From Rhodoferax sp. (lineage in GTDB: Bacteria > Pseudomonadota > Gammaproteobacteria > Burkholderiales > Burkholderiaceae_C): a stretch of 64,000 nucleotides of DNA. A program made the position numbers and the translations under genes. The DNA lies in NCBI RefSeq assembly GCF_030697375.1, contig NZ_JAUYQD010000055.1, positions 50,310 through 114,309 of the forward strand, given 5' to 3'. This document shows, piece by piece, positions 17,246 through 26,800 of the stretch. Position 1 is the stretch's first letter. Each line of letters opens with the position of its first letter. Below the pieces are notes generated by a model. It saw only the letters and a list, made by a program, of their open reading frames with translations, searched no databases and was not told where the DNA came from.

Positions 17246-18183
17246 GGTGCCAGCTGGTAGGGCTTTGTCAGGGTGACTTGCATGGACTGCATGCGGGCAA
17301 AGCGCTCATCTTGTGTGTTGGTCAGCACCCATTCGTGGTGGGTTTGCGCCACCATGGCTTGGCCTTGCGGGGTGATGCCCTTCCAGTCGAAATCCACGGA
17401 CACGTTCAGCCTGTTGTCGCCGGCATCCACCACCTGGAAGTTGCTGTAGGCATGGGTGCTGGTGCGCACCCGGCCGGGAATGGACGCCAGCCACTGTTCA
17501 AACGCCGCAAATTGGGTGATGGCCGGGCCATCGCTCAACTGCAAGGAAAAGTCCTTGGCCAACAGCTCCTTGAACTTGCCGCTGTCTGTGTGCGCGGTCT
17601 CCATCAAATATAGCCAATAGTGCATGAAGGATTTGGCGCGGTTTTCGGCGTAGGCCGCTTCAAATTTGAACGGCTTCACTTCGCCCGTGGGCTTGAGCTC
17701 CAGCCGTTCAAACACCGGCAGGTCATGGTCGCGCGCTTGCAGCCGGGTGCTGTAGTGCAGGGTGTAGCTGTATTGGCTGTGGTCCGGGCGGATGTTTTGG
17801 TAGACGATGTCGGCCTCCAGCAGCAGTTTGCCCTCGGGTGACAGGGTCACGGCGGTGTTTTGCACATGGTGGGCGTTTTGCCAGCCGGTAAACACCTTCA
17901 GGCGGTCTTCCAGACCATTTTTTCCCTTGCTGGCACCCATCTGCGACACGATCTCGACATCGTCGGACAAGATGTCCTTCTGGTTGGCGATGCGTTGTGC
18001 GGTAAAGGGGACTTCGTACACCTGGTACCAGCGGTAATACTGCGCCAGCGCGGCGTGGGTTTGTTGTTCCAGTTGAAAAGGGTTGTTCATGGGGGTGCCT
18101 GTTTGTGCGTGGATGGAGGGCAAGAAAAATGCCATGCCAAGGGAGAGGACGTGGGGGGCGTATCGTGCGCAGATATTCTTCAT
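17242..18183 (-). CDS. Exported protein of unknown function with NTF2-like (SnoaL-type) character
   Basis: A 313-residue protein. Residues 1-26 form a signal peptide (MKNICARYAPHVLSLGMAFF ending in IHAQ). The mature part has two similar halves, one with YYRWYQVYEVPFTAQRIAN and DVEIVSQMG, the other with HTDSGKFKELLAKDFSLQL, each looking like a SnoaL/NTF2-like cone fold. No catalytic set is evident. ATG 18183 is preferred over the in-frame TTG at 18201. The gene is divergent from a TetR regulator with a 16-bp-arm palindrome between, so it is the likely target of that regulator. Confidence 0.65.
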   Translation of the reverse strand: MKNICARYAPHVLSLGMAFFLPSIHAQTGTPMNNPFQLEQQTHAALAQYYRWYQVYEVPFTAQRIANQKDILSDDVEIVSQMGASKGKNGLEDRLKVFTGWQNAHHVQNTAVTLSPEGKLLLEADIVYQNIRPDHSQYSYTLHYSTRLQARDHDLPVFERLELKPTGEVKPFKFEAAYAENRAKSFMHYWLYLMETAHTDSGKFKELLAKDFSLQLSDGPAITQFAAFEQWLASIPGRVRTSTHAYSNFQVVDAGDNRLNVSVDFDWKGITPQGQAMVAQTHHEWVLTNTQDERFARMQSMQVTLTKPYQLAP

Positions 18184-18214
18184 TTCGGTGCTCGCTTGCA
18201 AAGTGGTGGTGGTG

Positions 18215-18262
18215 AATTGATCTAAATGACCAAATTAACACAAATAGTCATTAAGATCAATT
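18215..18262. promoter_or_regulatory. Long palindrome between divergent genes (candidate TetR operator)
   Basis: AATTGATCTAAATGAC (18215-18230) and GTCATTAAGATCAATT (18247-18262) form an inverted repeat matching at 15 of 16 positions across a 16-base AT-rich spacer. It lies 31 bp upstream of the exported-protein start and 76 bp upstream of the TetR-family start. TetR dimers bind palindromes in such divergent promoters. Confidence 0.65.
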
Positions 18263-18338
18263 CTATGTGCATCGCTGACCTGCGTCAAGCCATACCAGCG
18301 CTGGGTCTGGCGCCGCTGTGCGACCGGTAAAATTGCCC

Positions 18339-18953
18339 ATGGCCACCAAAGAACCCTCTCCCGATCTTTCCCCCAAATCACAAGCCATACTGGACGCCGC
18401 CGAGCGCCTGTTCGTGCGGTATGGCTACCGCAAGTCCTCCATGGACGACGTGGCCCGGGAGGCGGGCATTGCCAAAGGCACGGTGTACCTGTACTACGCC
18501 GGCAAAGAAGCCCTGTTTCGGGCCTTGTTGGAGCGCACCGGGGCGAATGTGCTGCAGGCCTCCGAAACCGCTGCCCATGCGCCCCTGCCCTTCGAAGACC
18601 GGTTGTTTGGGGTGCTCAATGCTTTCTATGGCTATTTCTACGAGCGCTTCAGCGATTCGGGCCATCTGCAGGAGTTGGGAGAAATACGGGGCAGCCTGGG
18701 CCAGGATTTGACCGAGCAGTTGCGGCAAAACCATTGGCAAATTTTGGTCGATCTGCTGGGCCGTGCAGAGGCCGAGGGCGAGGTCGGTCTGAGCCAACGC
18801 ACGCTCACGCCACAAGATGTGGCGATGACCCTGATCGCTGCCGCCAGTGGCGCCAAAGTCATGCTGGCGCCTGGCGCCGGGATCAAAGCCTACGCCGACG
18901 CCCTCAAGCGCACCAGCCATGTGTTCGCGGCGGCACTGTCCCCCAACACTTAA
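18339..18953 (+). CDS. TetR/AcrR-family transcriptional regulator
   Basis: A 204-residue regulator. The N-terminal TetR helix-turn-helix is clear: AILDAAERLFVRYGYRKSSM, DDVAREAGIAKGTVYLYYAG, KEALFRALL. The C-terminal domain would bind an unknown ligand. ATG 18339 (MATKEPSPDLS) is preferred to a GTG seven codons upstream. It is divergent from the exported NTF2-like gene; the shared 155-bp intergenic region contains a long palindrome, so autoregulation and control of that gene are likely. Confidence 0.92.
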   Translation: MATKEPSPDLSPKSQAILDAAERLFVRYGYRKSSMDDVAREAGIAKGTVYLYYAGKEALFRALLERTGANVLQASETAAHAPLPFEDRLFGVLNAFYGYFYERFSDSGHLQELGEIRGSLGQDLTEQLRQNHWQILVDLLGRAEAEGEVGLSQRTLTPQDVAMTLIAAASGAKVMLAPGAGIKAYADALKRTSHVFAAALSPNT

Positions 18954-19041
18954 GCGCACACGCTGACCCCAGGCGGGCACCGCGTCCCGCAGCACAGGCG
19001 CTACACTTTCCCCACAACATCAAAGGGAGGGGCAAGGCACC

Positions 19042-19947
19042 ATGGTCTATCTACCGTTACGCCCACGGGCGACGTCTTGGGGGCTGTTGCTGGCCGGGCT
19101 TTTATTGCCTGCGTCGGTGCCTGCGGCTCCCGCTCAGGCCGAGGGCGGCACGGCCTTGTCCCCCGCATCGCCCCTGGCTCCCGCGCTGATGCTGGCGAAA
19201 AGCTGGCAGGCGGGTCTGGACCCCGCCGCGTACTTGGTCAGTGAAAAGCTGGACGGCGTGCGGGCCCTGTGGGATGGCCAGGTGCTGCGTTTCAAAAGCG
19301 GCCGCCCCATCGCGGCGCCCGCCTGGTTTGTTGCGGCCTTGCCCGCCACGCCCTTGGACGGTGAGTTGTGGCTGGGGCGGCACAGCTTCGACCGGCTCTC
19401 GGCCACGGTGCGCCGCAGTGTGCCCGTGGATGCCGAATGGCGTGAACTGCGTTACATGGTTTTCGACCTGCCCCACGGCGCCGGCGCGTTTGGCGAGCGC
19501 GTTTCCCGCATGGTGTCCGTGTTGGCGCGCGCAGATGTGCCTTGGTTGAAAGCAGTGGAGCAGACCCGGGTGGTAGATGGTGCTGCCTTGCAAAGCCAGC
19601 TGTTGAAAACCGTGGACCAGGGCGGAGAGGGGCTGATGTTGCACCGTGCCGATGCCCAGTGGCAAGCGGGGCGCAGCGATGCCCTGCGCAAGCTAAAAAC
19701 CACCCCCGATGAAGACGCACGTGTCATCGCCCAGGTGCCCGGCAAAGGCCGCCACGCCGGGCGCATGGGCGCGCTGCTGTTGGAGATGCCCAGTGGCCAG
19801 CGTTTTGCGCTGGGCACGGGTTTCAGCGATGCCCAGCGTGACGCACCGCCGCCGGTGGGCGCGGTGGTCACCTACCGCTACCGGGACCGCACCGCCACGG
19901 GGCTGCCCAAATTCGCCAGTTTTCTGCGGGTGCGCGAGGCCGAGTAG
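19042..19947 (+). CDS. Exported ATP-dependent DNA ligase (Lig E type)
   Basis: A 301-residue minimal ATP-dependent DNA ligase. Motif I SEKLDGVRALWDG contains the nucleotide-accepting lysine (KLDG); DGELWLG, MVFDLPHG and EGLMLHR follow as motifs III, IIIa and IV, then KLKTTPDEDARV as motif V, with a small C-terminal OB domain. The first about 30 residues form a hydrophobic signal peptide (LLLAGLLLPASVPAAPA), so it should act in the periplasm, as known for Lig E proteins. Known family context suggests joining of nicks in extracellular or incoming DNA. AGGGAGGGG precedes the start. Confidence 0.88.
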   Translation: MVYLPLRPRATSWGLLLAGLLLPASVPAAPAQAEGGTALSPASPLAPALMLAKSWQAGLDPAAYLVSEKLDGVRALWDGQVLRFKSGRPIAAPAWFVAALPATPLDGELWLGRHSFDRLSATVRRSVPVDAEWRELRYMVFDLPHGAGAFGERVSRMVSVLARADVPWLKAVEQTRVVDGAALQSQLLKTVDQGGEGLMLHRADAQWQAGRSDALRKLKTTPDEDARVIAQVPGKGRHAGRMGALLLEMPSGQRFALGTGFSDAQRDAPPPVGAVVTYRYRDRTATGLPKFASFLRVREAE

Positions 19948-19974
19948 GCCGCGCGACCATCACGCAGCACGGCT

Positions 19975-21090
19975 TCAGGCAAATACGCCTGCGGTCTCCT
20001 GCATACGCGCAGACACCTCGCCCAGGTGGTGCAGGCTGTCGCCGAACGTCATTTCCAACTGGGTGAGTTTCTTGAAGTAGTGGCTGACGATGTACTCGTC
20101 GGTCACCCCAATGCCGCCGTGCAATTGCACCGCTTGCTGGCCCACAAAGCGCATGGAGGTGCCCAACTGGTACTTGGCGCGGGCCATCGCGGCGCGGCGT
20201 TCTTCGGCCGGTGCGTTGAGTTTGAGGCTGGCGTAAAAACTCATGGAGCGGGCCAGCTCCAACTGCATCTTCATGTCGGCCGCGCGGTGGCGCAGGGCCT
20301 GGAAGCTGCTGATCACCACGCCAAACTGCTTGCGGGTATTGAGGTACTCGGCGGTGATGGCCATGGTTTTGTCCATCACCCCCACGGCTTCCGCGCAGGT
20401 GGCGGCAATGCCGATGTCCACGGCGTGCTCCAGGGCGGTGAGTCCGTTCGCAGTCACCAGAGTGGCGGGCGAGTTCTTGAACGTGACTTCGGCCGCACGG
20501 CCGCCATCTTGCGTGCCGTAGCCGCGCGTGGTGACACCGCTGGATTGGCGCTCGACCAGGAACAGGGCCAACTGGCTGTTGATCTTGGCGGGCACCAAAA
20601 ATGCATCGGCCTGGTCGCCCACGGGCACGATGCTTTTAGTCGCATTCAACACATAACCACCGGGGGCTTGCGTGGCTTTGGCCTCACACATATCGAGCTT
20701 GTAGCGTGCAGCGCGCTCCTGGTAGGCCAGAACCACCAGCGCCTCGCCGCTGGAAATCTGGGGCAGCCACGCGGCCTTGGTGGCGGCATCGGCATAACCG
20801 GCAATCACCGCGCCAGAGATCAGCGACTGGGCCAGGGGCTCCAGCACAATGCCGCGCCCCAGCTCTTCCATCACCACCATGCCTTCGACCGGGCCCATGC
20901 CCAGTCCGCCATCGGCCTCGGGCACATACAGGCCACACAGGCCCAGCTCGGCCATTTCATTGAAGGCGGCACGGTCAAATCCGCCCGCTTTTTCCGTGGC
21001 GCGGCGGCGCTCGAAGGCGTAGCCCTTGTCCACCCATTTGCGTACCGCGTCGCGCAATTGTTCCTGGTCGTCAGAGAAGTCGAAATCCAT
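19975..21090 (-). CDS. pimD: Acyl-CoA dehydrogenase, pimeloyl-CoA dehydrogenase small-subunit-like
   Basis: A 371-residue flavoprotein of the acyl-CoA dehydrogenase fold. It opens MDFDFSDDQEQLRDAVRKWV, shows GLYVPEADGGLGMGPVEGMV in the N-terminal domain, and ends in a helical C-terminal domain with QLHGGIGVTDEYIVSHYFKK. It resembles PimD, the smaller partner in the two-subunit dehydrogenase of dicarboxylyl-CoA beta-oxidation. The partner gene lies immediately upstream on the same strand. The symbol is assigned by resemblance of this pair; the substrate is inferred. Confidence 0.8.
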   Translation of the reverse strand: MDFDFSDDQEQLRDAVRKWVDKGYAFERRRATEKAGGFDRAAFNEMAELGLCGLYVPEADGGLGMGPVEGMVVMEELGRGIVLEPLAQSLISGAVIAGYADAATKAAWLPQISSGEALVVLAYQERAARYKLDMCEAKATQAPGGYVLNATKSIVPVGDQADAFLVPAKINSQLALFLVERQSSGVTTRGYGTQDGGRAAEVTFKNSPATLVTANGLTALEHAVDIGIAATCAEAVGVMDKTMAITAEYLNTRKQFGVVISSFQALRHRAADMKMQLELARSMSFYASLKLNAPAEERRAAMARAKYQLGTSMRFVGQQAVQLHGGIGVTDEYIVSHYFKKLTQLEMTFGDSLHHLGEVSARMQETAGVFA

Positions 21091-21223
21091 TTTTTTTCAC
21101 CTGTAATCTTGTTGAGGTCTTATTTCGTTTTCAGATCAGTGCGAGATGAGGCGCGCCGACGCAGGCAGTGCTTTAGCACGACAAGGAGGGGCAACGACAT
21201 ATCGCATGGATATGGAAATGGAA

Positions 21224-22402
21224 TTAACCCAGGGCGACCTGGGACACGATGTTGCGCTGCACTTCATTGGAGCCGCCGTAGATGGTGGTCTTGCGCAGAT
21301 TGAAGTAGGTGGACGCCAGCGGGGCGCAGTGGGCGGCGCCCACGGCGTCGCCTTGCCAGCCGGCCTCCATGGCCTCGCGGATCAGGGGCAGGGCGAAGGG
21401 GCCGGCGGCCAGCATCATCAGCTCGGAGTAACGCTGCTGGATTTCGCTGCCGCGAATCTTGAGCAGGCCCGCAATGTCCAGCGAGTTCTTGCCGGATTTT
21501 TCAGCGGCCAGCACGCGCAGCACCATCATCTCCAGCGCAATCACATCCACTTCCAGCTTGGCGATTTCGTCGCGGAAACGGGTGTCGGTGTACACGCCTT
21601 CCGCTTTGGCGATGCGCTTCAGGCGCTCCAGCTCGCGCTTGGCGCGGTTGACATCGGCGATGTTGGTGCGCTCGTGGCTGAGCAGGTGCTTGGCGTAGGT
21701 CCAGCCCTTGTTCTCTTCGCCAATCAGGTTCTCGGCGGGTACTTCCACGTTGTCGAAAAACACCTCGTTGACTTCGGCTTCGCCGTCCAGCAGCACAATG
21801 GGGCGCACGGTGACACCGGGCGACTTCATGTCGATCAGGAGGAAGGAAATGCCGGTCTGGGGTTTGCCCTCAAGGCTGGTGCGCACCAGGCAGAAAATCC
21901 ACTCACCGTACTGGCCCAGCGTGGTCCAGGTCTTTTGGCCGTTAACGATGTACTTATTGCCTTGGCGCTCAGCGCGGGTTTTGACCGAGGCCAGGTCCGA
22001 ACCCGAACCGGGTTCGCTGTAGCCCTGGCTCCACCACACCTCGCCGCTGGCAATGCCGGGCAGGAAGCGCTGGTGCTGTTCGGCAGTGCCAAAGGCCATG
22101 ATCACCGGAGCCACCATCACCGGGCCAAAGGGCACCACGCGGGGGGCGCCGGCCAGCGCGCACTCTTCTTCAAACAAATGCTTCTGCACCGAGTTCCAGC
22201 CGGGGCCGCCAAACTCCTTGGGCCAGGCATGGCCCAGCCAGCCTTTTTTGCCCAAAATCTTGGCCCAGCTCTGCAGGTCGTCGCGGCTCAGGTTGAGGGA
22301 GTTGTGCACTTTGTGGGACAACTCGGCGGGCAGGTGTGCACCTACCCAGGCGCGAATGTCTTCTCGGAATGCTTGTTCTTCAGGGGTGAATGCCAAATCC
22401 AT
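21224..22402 (-). CDS. pimC: Acyl-CoA dehydrogenase, pimeloyl-CoA dehydrogenase large-subunit-like
   Basis: A 392-residue flavoprotein. Motifs: GHAWPKEFGGPGWN, VWWSQGYSEPGSGSDLASVK (FAD- and substrate-binding region), NGQKTWTTLGQYGEWIFCLV, and the C-terminal TIYGGSNEVQRNIVSQ, typical of the catalytic partner. It is the upstream member of a pair with the PimD-like gene, with 133 bp between them, a gap without a recognisable gene. Together they likely oxidise a dicarboxylyl- or long acyl-CoA in a catabolic pathway. Confidence 0.82.
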   Translation of the reverse strand: MDLAFTPEEQAFREDIRAWVGAHLPAELSHKVHNSLNLSRDDLQSWAKILGKKGWLGHAWPKEFGGPGWNSVQKHLFEEECALAGAPRVVPFGPVMVAPVIMAFGTAEQHQRFLPGIASGEVWWSQGYSEPGSGSDLASVKTRAERQGNKYIVNGQKTWTTLGQYGEWIFCLVRTSLEGKPQTGISFLLIDMKSPGVTVRPIVLLDGEAEVNEVFFDNVEVPAENLIGEENKGWTYAKHLLSHERTNIADVNRAKRELERLKRIAKAEGVYTDTRFRDEIAKLEVDVIALEMMVLRVLAAEKSGKNSLDIAGLLKIRGSEIQQRYSELMMLAAGPFALPLIREAMEAGWQGDAVGAAHCAPLASTYFNLRKTTIYGGSNEVQRNIVSQVALG

Positions 22403-22464
22403 GGGGGTCTCCAGTCGTTCGATCTTTGTACGTTGACAGCCCTATTTTTAGCACGGTCGTTCGC

Positions 22465-23136
22465 TTATTCCTGTCCGGGTGGCGACATTCCCAGCTCAGA
22501 GCACAGCTTGGCGACGGTTTCCCGCAGCTGCGCCACGTCGGCTTCGAGCCGCTCGATCCGTTCGGCGGTGCCGCCACTGGCCGCTGTGCTGCCCTGAAAC
22601 ACCTGGTTGGCGTCCACCGGGCCGCACAACAGATGTGCCCAGCGCTGCTCACGGGCGCCGGGAGCACGCGCCAGCTTCACCACCAGGGGGCCGCCTTTTT
22701 CGGCGGAGCGCTCCTGCAGCTCGTCCAGAAAGCCTTCCACCGAGGAAATATCGGCAAACTTGTACCAACGATCGGCGTTGAGCCGCAGCTCGGCGCTGGT
22801 TTGCGGGCCGCGCAGCATCAAGAGGCCCAGCAGCACGGCCGCTTGTTCGTACACGCCCACGCCACGCTGGAAGTTGTGCTCAAACTTGGTGGTGCGCGCG
22901 CCACCCACTTCGCGCACCAGGTTGGTCTCACGCAAAGTGGCGACGGCTTCTGCCACCTGCGCCTCGGTCAGGTCCATGGTCGGCTCGCGGCTGCTTTTCT
23001 GGTTGCAGCCCAGCACCAGGGAGTTGAGCGTGAGCGGGTAGCTGTCGGGCACGGTGCGCGCCTTCTCCATCAGGGTGCCCAGCACGCGGGCTTGGACGGG
23101 GTCAAGAAGAACAGAGGGGGGGAGGGTCAAGGTCAT
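22465..23136 (-). CDS. yceH: YceH family protein (DUF480)
   Basis: A 223-residue protein with two winged-helix-like halves: ARVLGTLMEKARTVPDSYPL, TLNSLVLGCNQKSSREPTMD and LTEAQVAEAVATLRETNLV, then LLMLRGPQTSAELRLNADRW. This is the YceH/DUF480 family, conserved in proteobacteria, function unknown though the fold suggests DNA binding. The last 35 residues form a short coiled coil. It is divergent from purN with only 13 bp between start codons, so the promoters of the two genes must overlap each other's coding or leader regions. Confidence 0.9.
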   Translation of the reverse strand: MTLTLPPSVLLDPVQARVLGTLMEKARTVPDSYPLTLNSLVLGCNQKSSREPTMDLTEAQVAEAVATLRETNLVREVGGARTTKFEHNFQRGVGVYEQAAVLLGLLMLRGPQTSAELRLNADRWYKFADISSVEGFLDELQERSAEKGGPLVVKLARAPGAREQRWAHLLCGPVDANQVFQGSTAASGGTAERIERLEADVAQLRETVAKLCSELGMSPPGQE

Positions 23137-23149
23137 AATTCAGCCAGGT

Positions 23150-23740
23150 ATGAAAAACATTGTCATTTTGATCTCAGGCGGCGGCTCCAACATGGCCGCC
23201 ATCGTAAATACAGCCCAGCGCGAGCATTGGTCCGAAAAATATGGCGCCCGCGTGGCCGCCGTCATCAGCAACAAGGCCGATGCCAAAGGCCTGGTGTTCG
23301 CCCGGGACCACGGCATTGCCACCGAGGTGCTGGACCACAAGGCATTTGCCTCGCGCGAAGCCTTTGACGCGGCGCTGGCCCAATTGATCGACCGCTTTGA
23401 CATGCCCGGGCATCCGGTGCTGGTGGTGCTGGCGGGCTTTATGCGCATTCTCACACCCGGCTTCGCCGAGCACTATGCCGGGCGCTTGACCAATATCCAC
23501 CCCTCGCTGCTGCCCGCCTTCACCGGCCTGCACACCCACCAGCGGGCGCTGGACGCGGGATGCAAGTTTGCGGGTGCCACAGTGCACCTGGTGACCGCCG
23601 AACTCGACCACGGCCCCATCCTGGACCAGGCGGTGGTGCCGGTGCTGCCCGGCGACACCGCCGACACGCTGGCGGCCCGTATCCTCACCCAGGAGCACCT
23701 GATCTACCCCCGGGCGGTGGCACAGTTGCTACAAAAATAG
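23150..23740 (+). CDS. purN: Phosphoribosylglycinamide formyltransferase
   Basis: A 196-residue enzyme that formylates GAR with 10-formyl-tetrahydrofolate in purine synthesis. Seen: VILISGGGSNMAAIV at the N-terminus, LAGFMRILTPGF, NIHPSLLPAFTGLHTH (catalytic Asn/His) and GATVHLVTAELDHGPILDQA (catalytic Asp). The last codons and the stop codon fall in a copy of the interspersed repeat. ATG 23150 gives the normal N-terminus. Confidence 0.95.
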   Translation: MKNIVILISGGGSNMAAIVNTAQREHWSEKYGARVAAVISNKADAKGLVFARDHGIATEVLDHKAFASREAFDAALAQLIDRFDMPGHPVLVVLAGFMRILTPGFAEHYAGRLTNIHPSLLPAFTGLHTHQRALDAGCKFAGATVHLVTAELDHGPILDQAVVPVLPGDTADTLAARILTQEHLIYPRAVAQLLQK

Positions 23741-23785
23741 TAGCTGCTTACGCATATTCCACGGGGGCTAGAGGCCGATTTGACT
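23725..23785 (+). repeat. Interspersed repeat copy 5, supplying the purN stop codon
   Basis: TTGCTACAAAAATAGTAGCT, then GCTTACGCATATTCCACGGG and GGCTAGAGGCCGATTTGA is a full-length copy in forward orientation. The TAG that stops purN lies within its 5' stem. Confidence 0.9.
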
Positions 23786-23817
23786 GCTAAAGTGGCTTGG
23801 ATCGCGCCCGTTGCAAT

Positions 23818-26800
23818 TTAGGCATCTCCGGACCAACTCTCGCCCAGCGCCTGCGCTTGCTGCAGCACCAGTTCCACGGCGCCGTCCATCAAATCGGGCG
23901 GATATTTGTATTTGCGCAAGATGCGTTTGACCATCAGGCGCAGCTTGGCGCGCACACTCTCGCGCTCTGACCAGTCCACGCTCAGGCTCTGGCGCAGGTT
24001 CTCGGTCAGTTCGTGGGCGATTTTCTTGAGGGTTTCGTCCGTCAACTCGCGCACGGCCGACTCATTGTTGGCAAGGGCGTCATAGAAACGCACCTCGTCC
24101 TCGGTCAGGCCCAGCTTTTCACCGCGCGACGCAGCCTCGCGGAACTTCTTGGCCATCTCCACCAGTTCCTCCATCACCTGCGCGGTTTCGATGGAGCGGT
24201 TCTGGTAACGCTGGATGACGCTGGCCAGCAGCGCTGAAAACTTCTTGTCCTGCACCACATTGCTGGCAAAGCGGCTTTTGATTTCACCTTCCAGCAAGCG
24301 TTCCAGCAGTTCCACGGCCAGGTTTTTCTCCGGCAAATTCTTCACCTGCGCCAGAAACTCGTCGGACAGCAGGCCAATGTTGGGCTTGTCCAGACCCACC
24401 GCATCAAAAATATCCACCACGCGCTCGGACACCACCGCCGAGTTGATGATTTGCCGGATGGCCAACTCGCGCTGCTCATCGGTTTTCTTCTGGGTGCTGA
24501 TGTCCTTCTTGGTCAGGATGACCTTCACCCCTTGCAAAAAGGCCACTTCTTCGCGCACGGCTTTGGCTTGGTCCAAGGTGCAGCACAGGGTGAACGCCTT
24601 GCTCATGGCCAGGGCGGTGTCGGCAAAGCGCTTTTTGCCATCGCGGCTACCCGCACCCGCCGGACCCGTCTGGAGGCCCAGCACATGGTTGGCGGCACCG
24701 GCCAGGGTTTTGTGGCCGCCGGTCAGAAAACCGCTGTAGTCAAAGCCGTGCAGCATGGCGCGCAGCACATCCACCTTCTCCATCAGCACGCTGTAGGCTT
24801 CCGCCGCGTCCACCGTGGGACGGCCCCGCCCCTTGGCGTTGGTGTACTCCTTCATGGCGGCTTTCAGCTCGTTGCCGATGCCGATGTAGTCCACCACCAA
24901 GCCGCCTTGCTTGTCCTTGAACACCCGGTTCACGCGGGCAATGGCCTGCATCAGGTTGTGGCCCTTCATGGGCTTGTCCACGTACAGGGTGTGCACGCAG
25001 GGCGCGTCAAAGCCGGTCAGCCACATGTCGCGCACGATCACCAGTTGCAGCGGGTCGGCGGGGTCTTTGAAGCGCTTTTCCAGCCGCTTCTTGGTCTGGC
25101 TGCTGTAGATGTGGGGCCGCAACAAGGCACGGTCCGAGGCGGAGCCGGTCATCACGATCTTGATGGCCCCCAGCTCGGGGTCGGCGCTGTGCCAGTCGGG
25201 GCGCAGTTGGATGATTGCGTTGTACAGGTGCACGCAAATGTCGCGGCCCATGGCCACCACCATGGCTTTGCCGGTCTGCGCCTTGCCGCGCTCCTCAAAA
25301 TGCGCCACCAGGTCTTGCGCCACGCTGGCCACGCGGGGTTCGGCGCCCACCACCTTTTCCAACGCCGCCCAGCGGCTTTTCAAGCGGGACTGGTCGCTCA
25401 TCTCTTCGTCTTCGGCCAGCTCGTCCACTTCGTCATCCAGCGCGGCGATGTCGGCCTCTTTCAGGCGGAGCTTGGCCAGGCGCGACTCGTAGTAAATGGC
25501 CACGGTGGCGCCGTCTTCCTTGGCCTGCTGCATGTCATACACATGGATGTAGTCGCCAAACACAGCGCGGGTGTCGCGGTCGGTGCTGCTCACCGGCGTG
25601 CCGGTGAAGGCCACAAAGGTGGCGTGGGGCAGGGCGTCACGCAGGTGCTGGGCATAACCCACTTGGTAATGCTCTATGCCCCGTTCGCCCTGGGCTTGTC
25701 GAAGGGCTTCGACAGGCTCAGCCCGAACGGATATCGATGGATTGGTCTGTACAACGTAGGCCGGCGGGGCAAACTCCACCCGGTGCGGTGTTGCGACCCC
25801 GTCACCAGTTGCTATATATTTGGTAGCTGTTTGCGCAATATCCACGGGGGCTGGAGCCCCATTTGGCTTGTAAATTCCTTTGCGCGTCTTCAGCTTGGCC
25901 TCAAAGCCGTATTGCGTGCGGTGCGCTTCGTCGGCAATCACCACAATGTTGTGCCGGTCGCTGAGCACGGGGAACATGTCCTCGTCTTCCCCCGGCATGA
26001 ATTTCTGGATGGTGGCAAACACAATGCCGCCCGAGGGCCGGTTCGCCAACTTGGCGCGCAGATCTTGCCGCGTCGTCACCTGCACCGGCTGCTCGCGCAG
26101 CAGGTCTTGCGCCAGACTGAACACGCCAAAGAGCTGGCCGTCCAGGTCATTGCGGTCGGTAATCACCACGATGGTGGGGTTCTCCATGGCGGGCTCTTGC
26201 ATCACCCGTGCCGCAAAGCAGGTCATGGTGATGCTCTTGCCGCTGCCCTGCGTGTGCCACACCACGCCGCCTTTTTGGCTACCACCGGGGCGCGAGGCAG
26301 CCACCACCTGCCCAATGGCCAGGCGCACGGCATGGAACTGGTGGTAGCCCGCAATCTTCTTAACGATGCCGCCGTCATCCTCAAACAGCACAAAGTAGCG
26401 CAGGTAGTCCAGCAAATACTGCGGGTTAAGCACGCCGCGCACCAGCGTTTGCAGCCCGTTGAACTCGCCCAGCGGGTCCAGCGTGACGCCGTCGATGGTG
26501 CGCCAGGCCATGAAGCGTTCAGCGTCAGCGCTCAGACTGCCCAACAGTGCCTCGGTGCCGTCGGAGATGACCAGCATCTCGTTGGTCTGGAATAGGTCGG
26601 GAATCTGCGCCTTGTAGGTCTGGATCTGCGCGTAAGCCTTCCACACATCGGCGTTGGGGTCGGCCGGGTTCTTCAGCTCAATCAGCACCAGCGGCAGGCC
26701 GTTGACGAACAGAATAATGTCCGGGCGGCGCGTGTGCTGCGGGCCTTTGATGCTGAACTGGTTCACCGCCAGCCACTCGTTGCGCTCCGGCTTGGCCCAG

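Noticed and set aside
24451..26595. 714-codon plus-strand frame opposite hsdR
   Set aside because: Antisense shadow; the motifs of HsdR are all on the minus strand.
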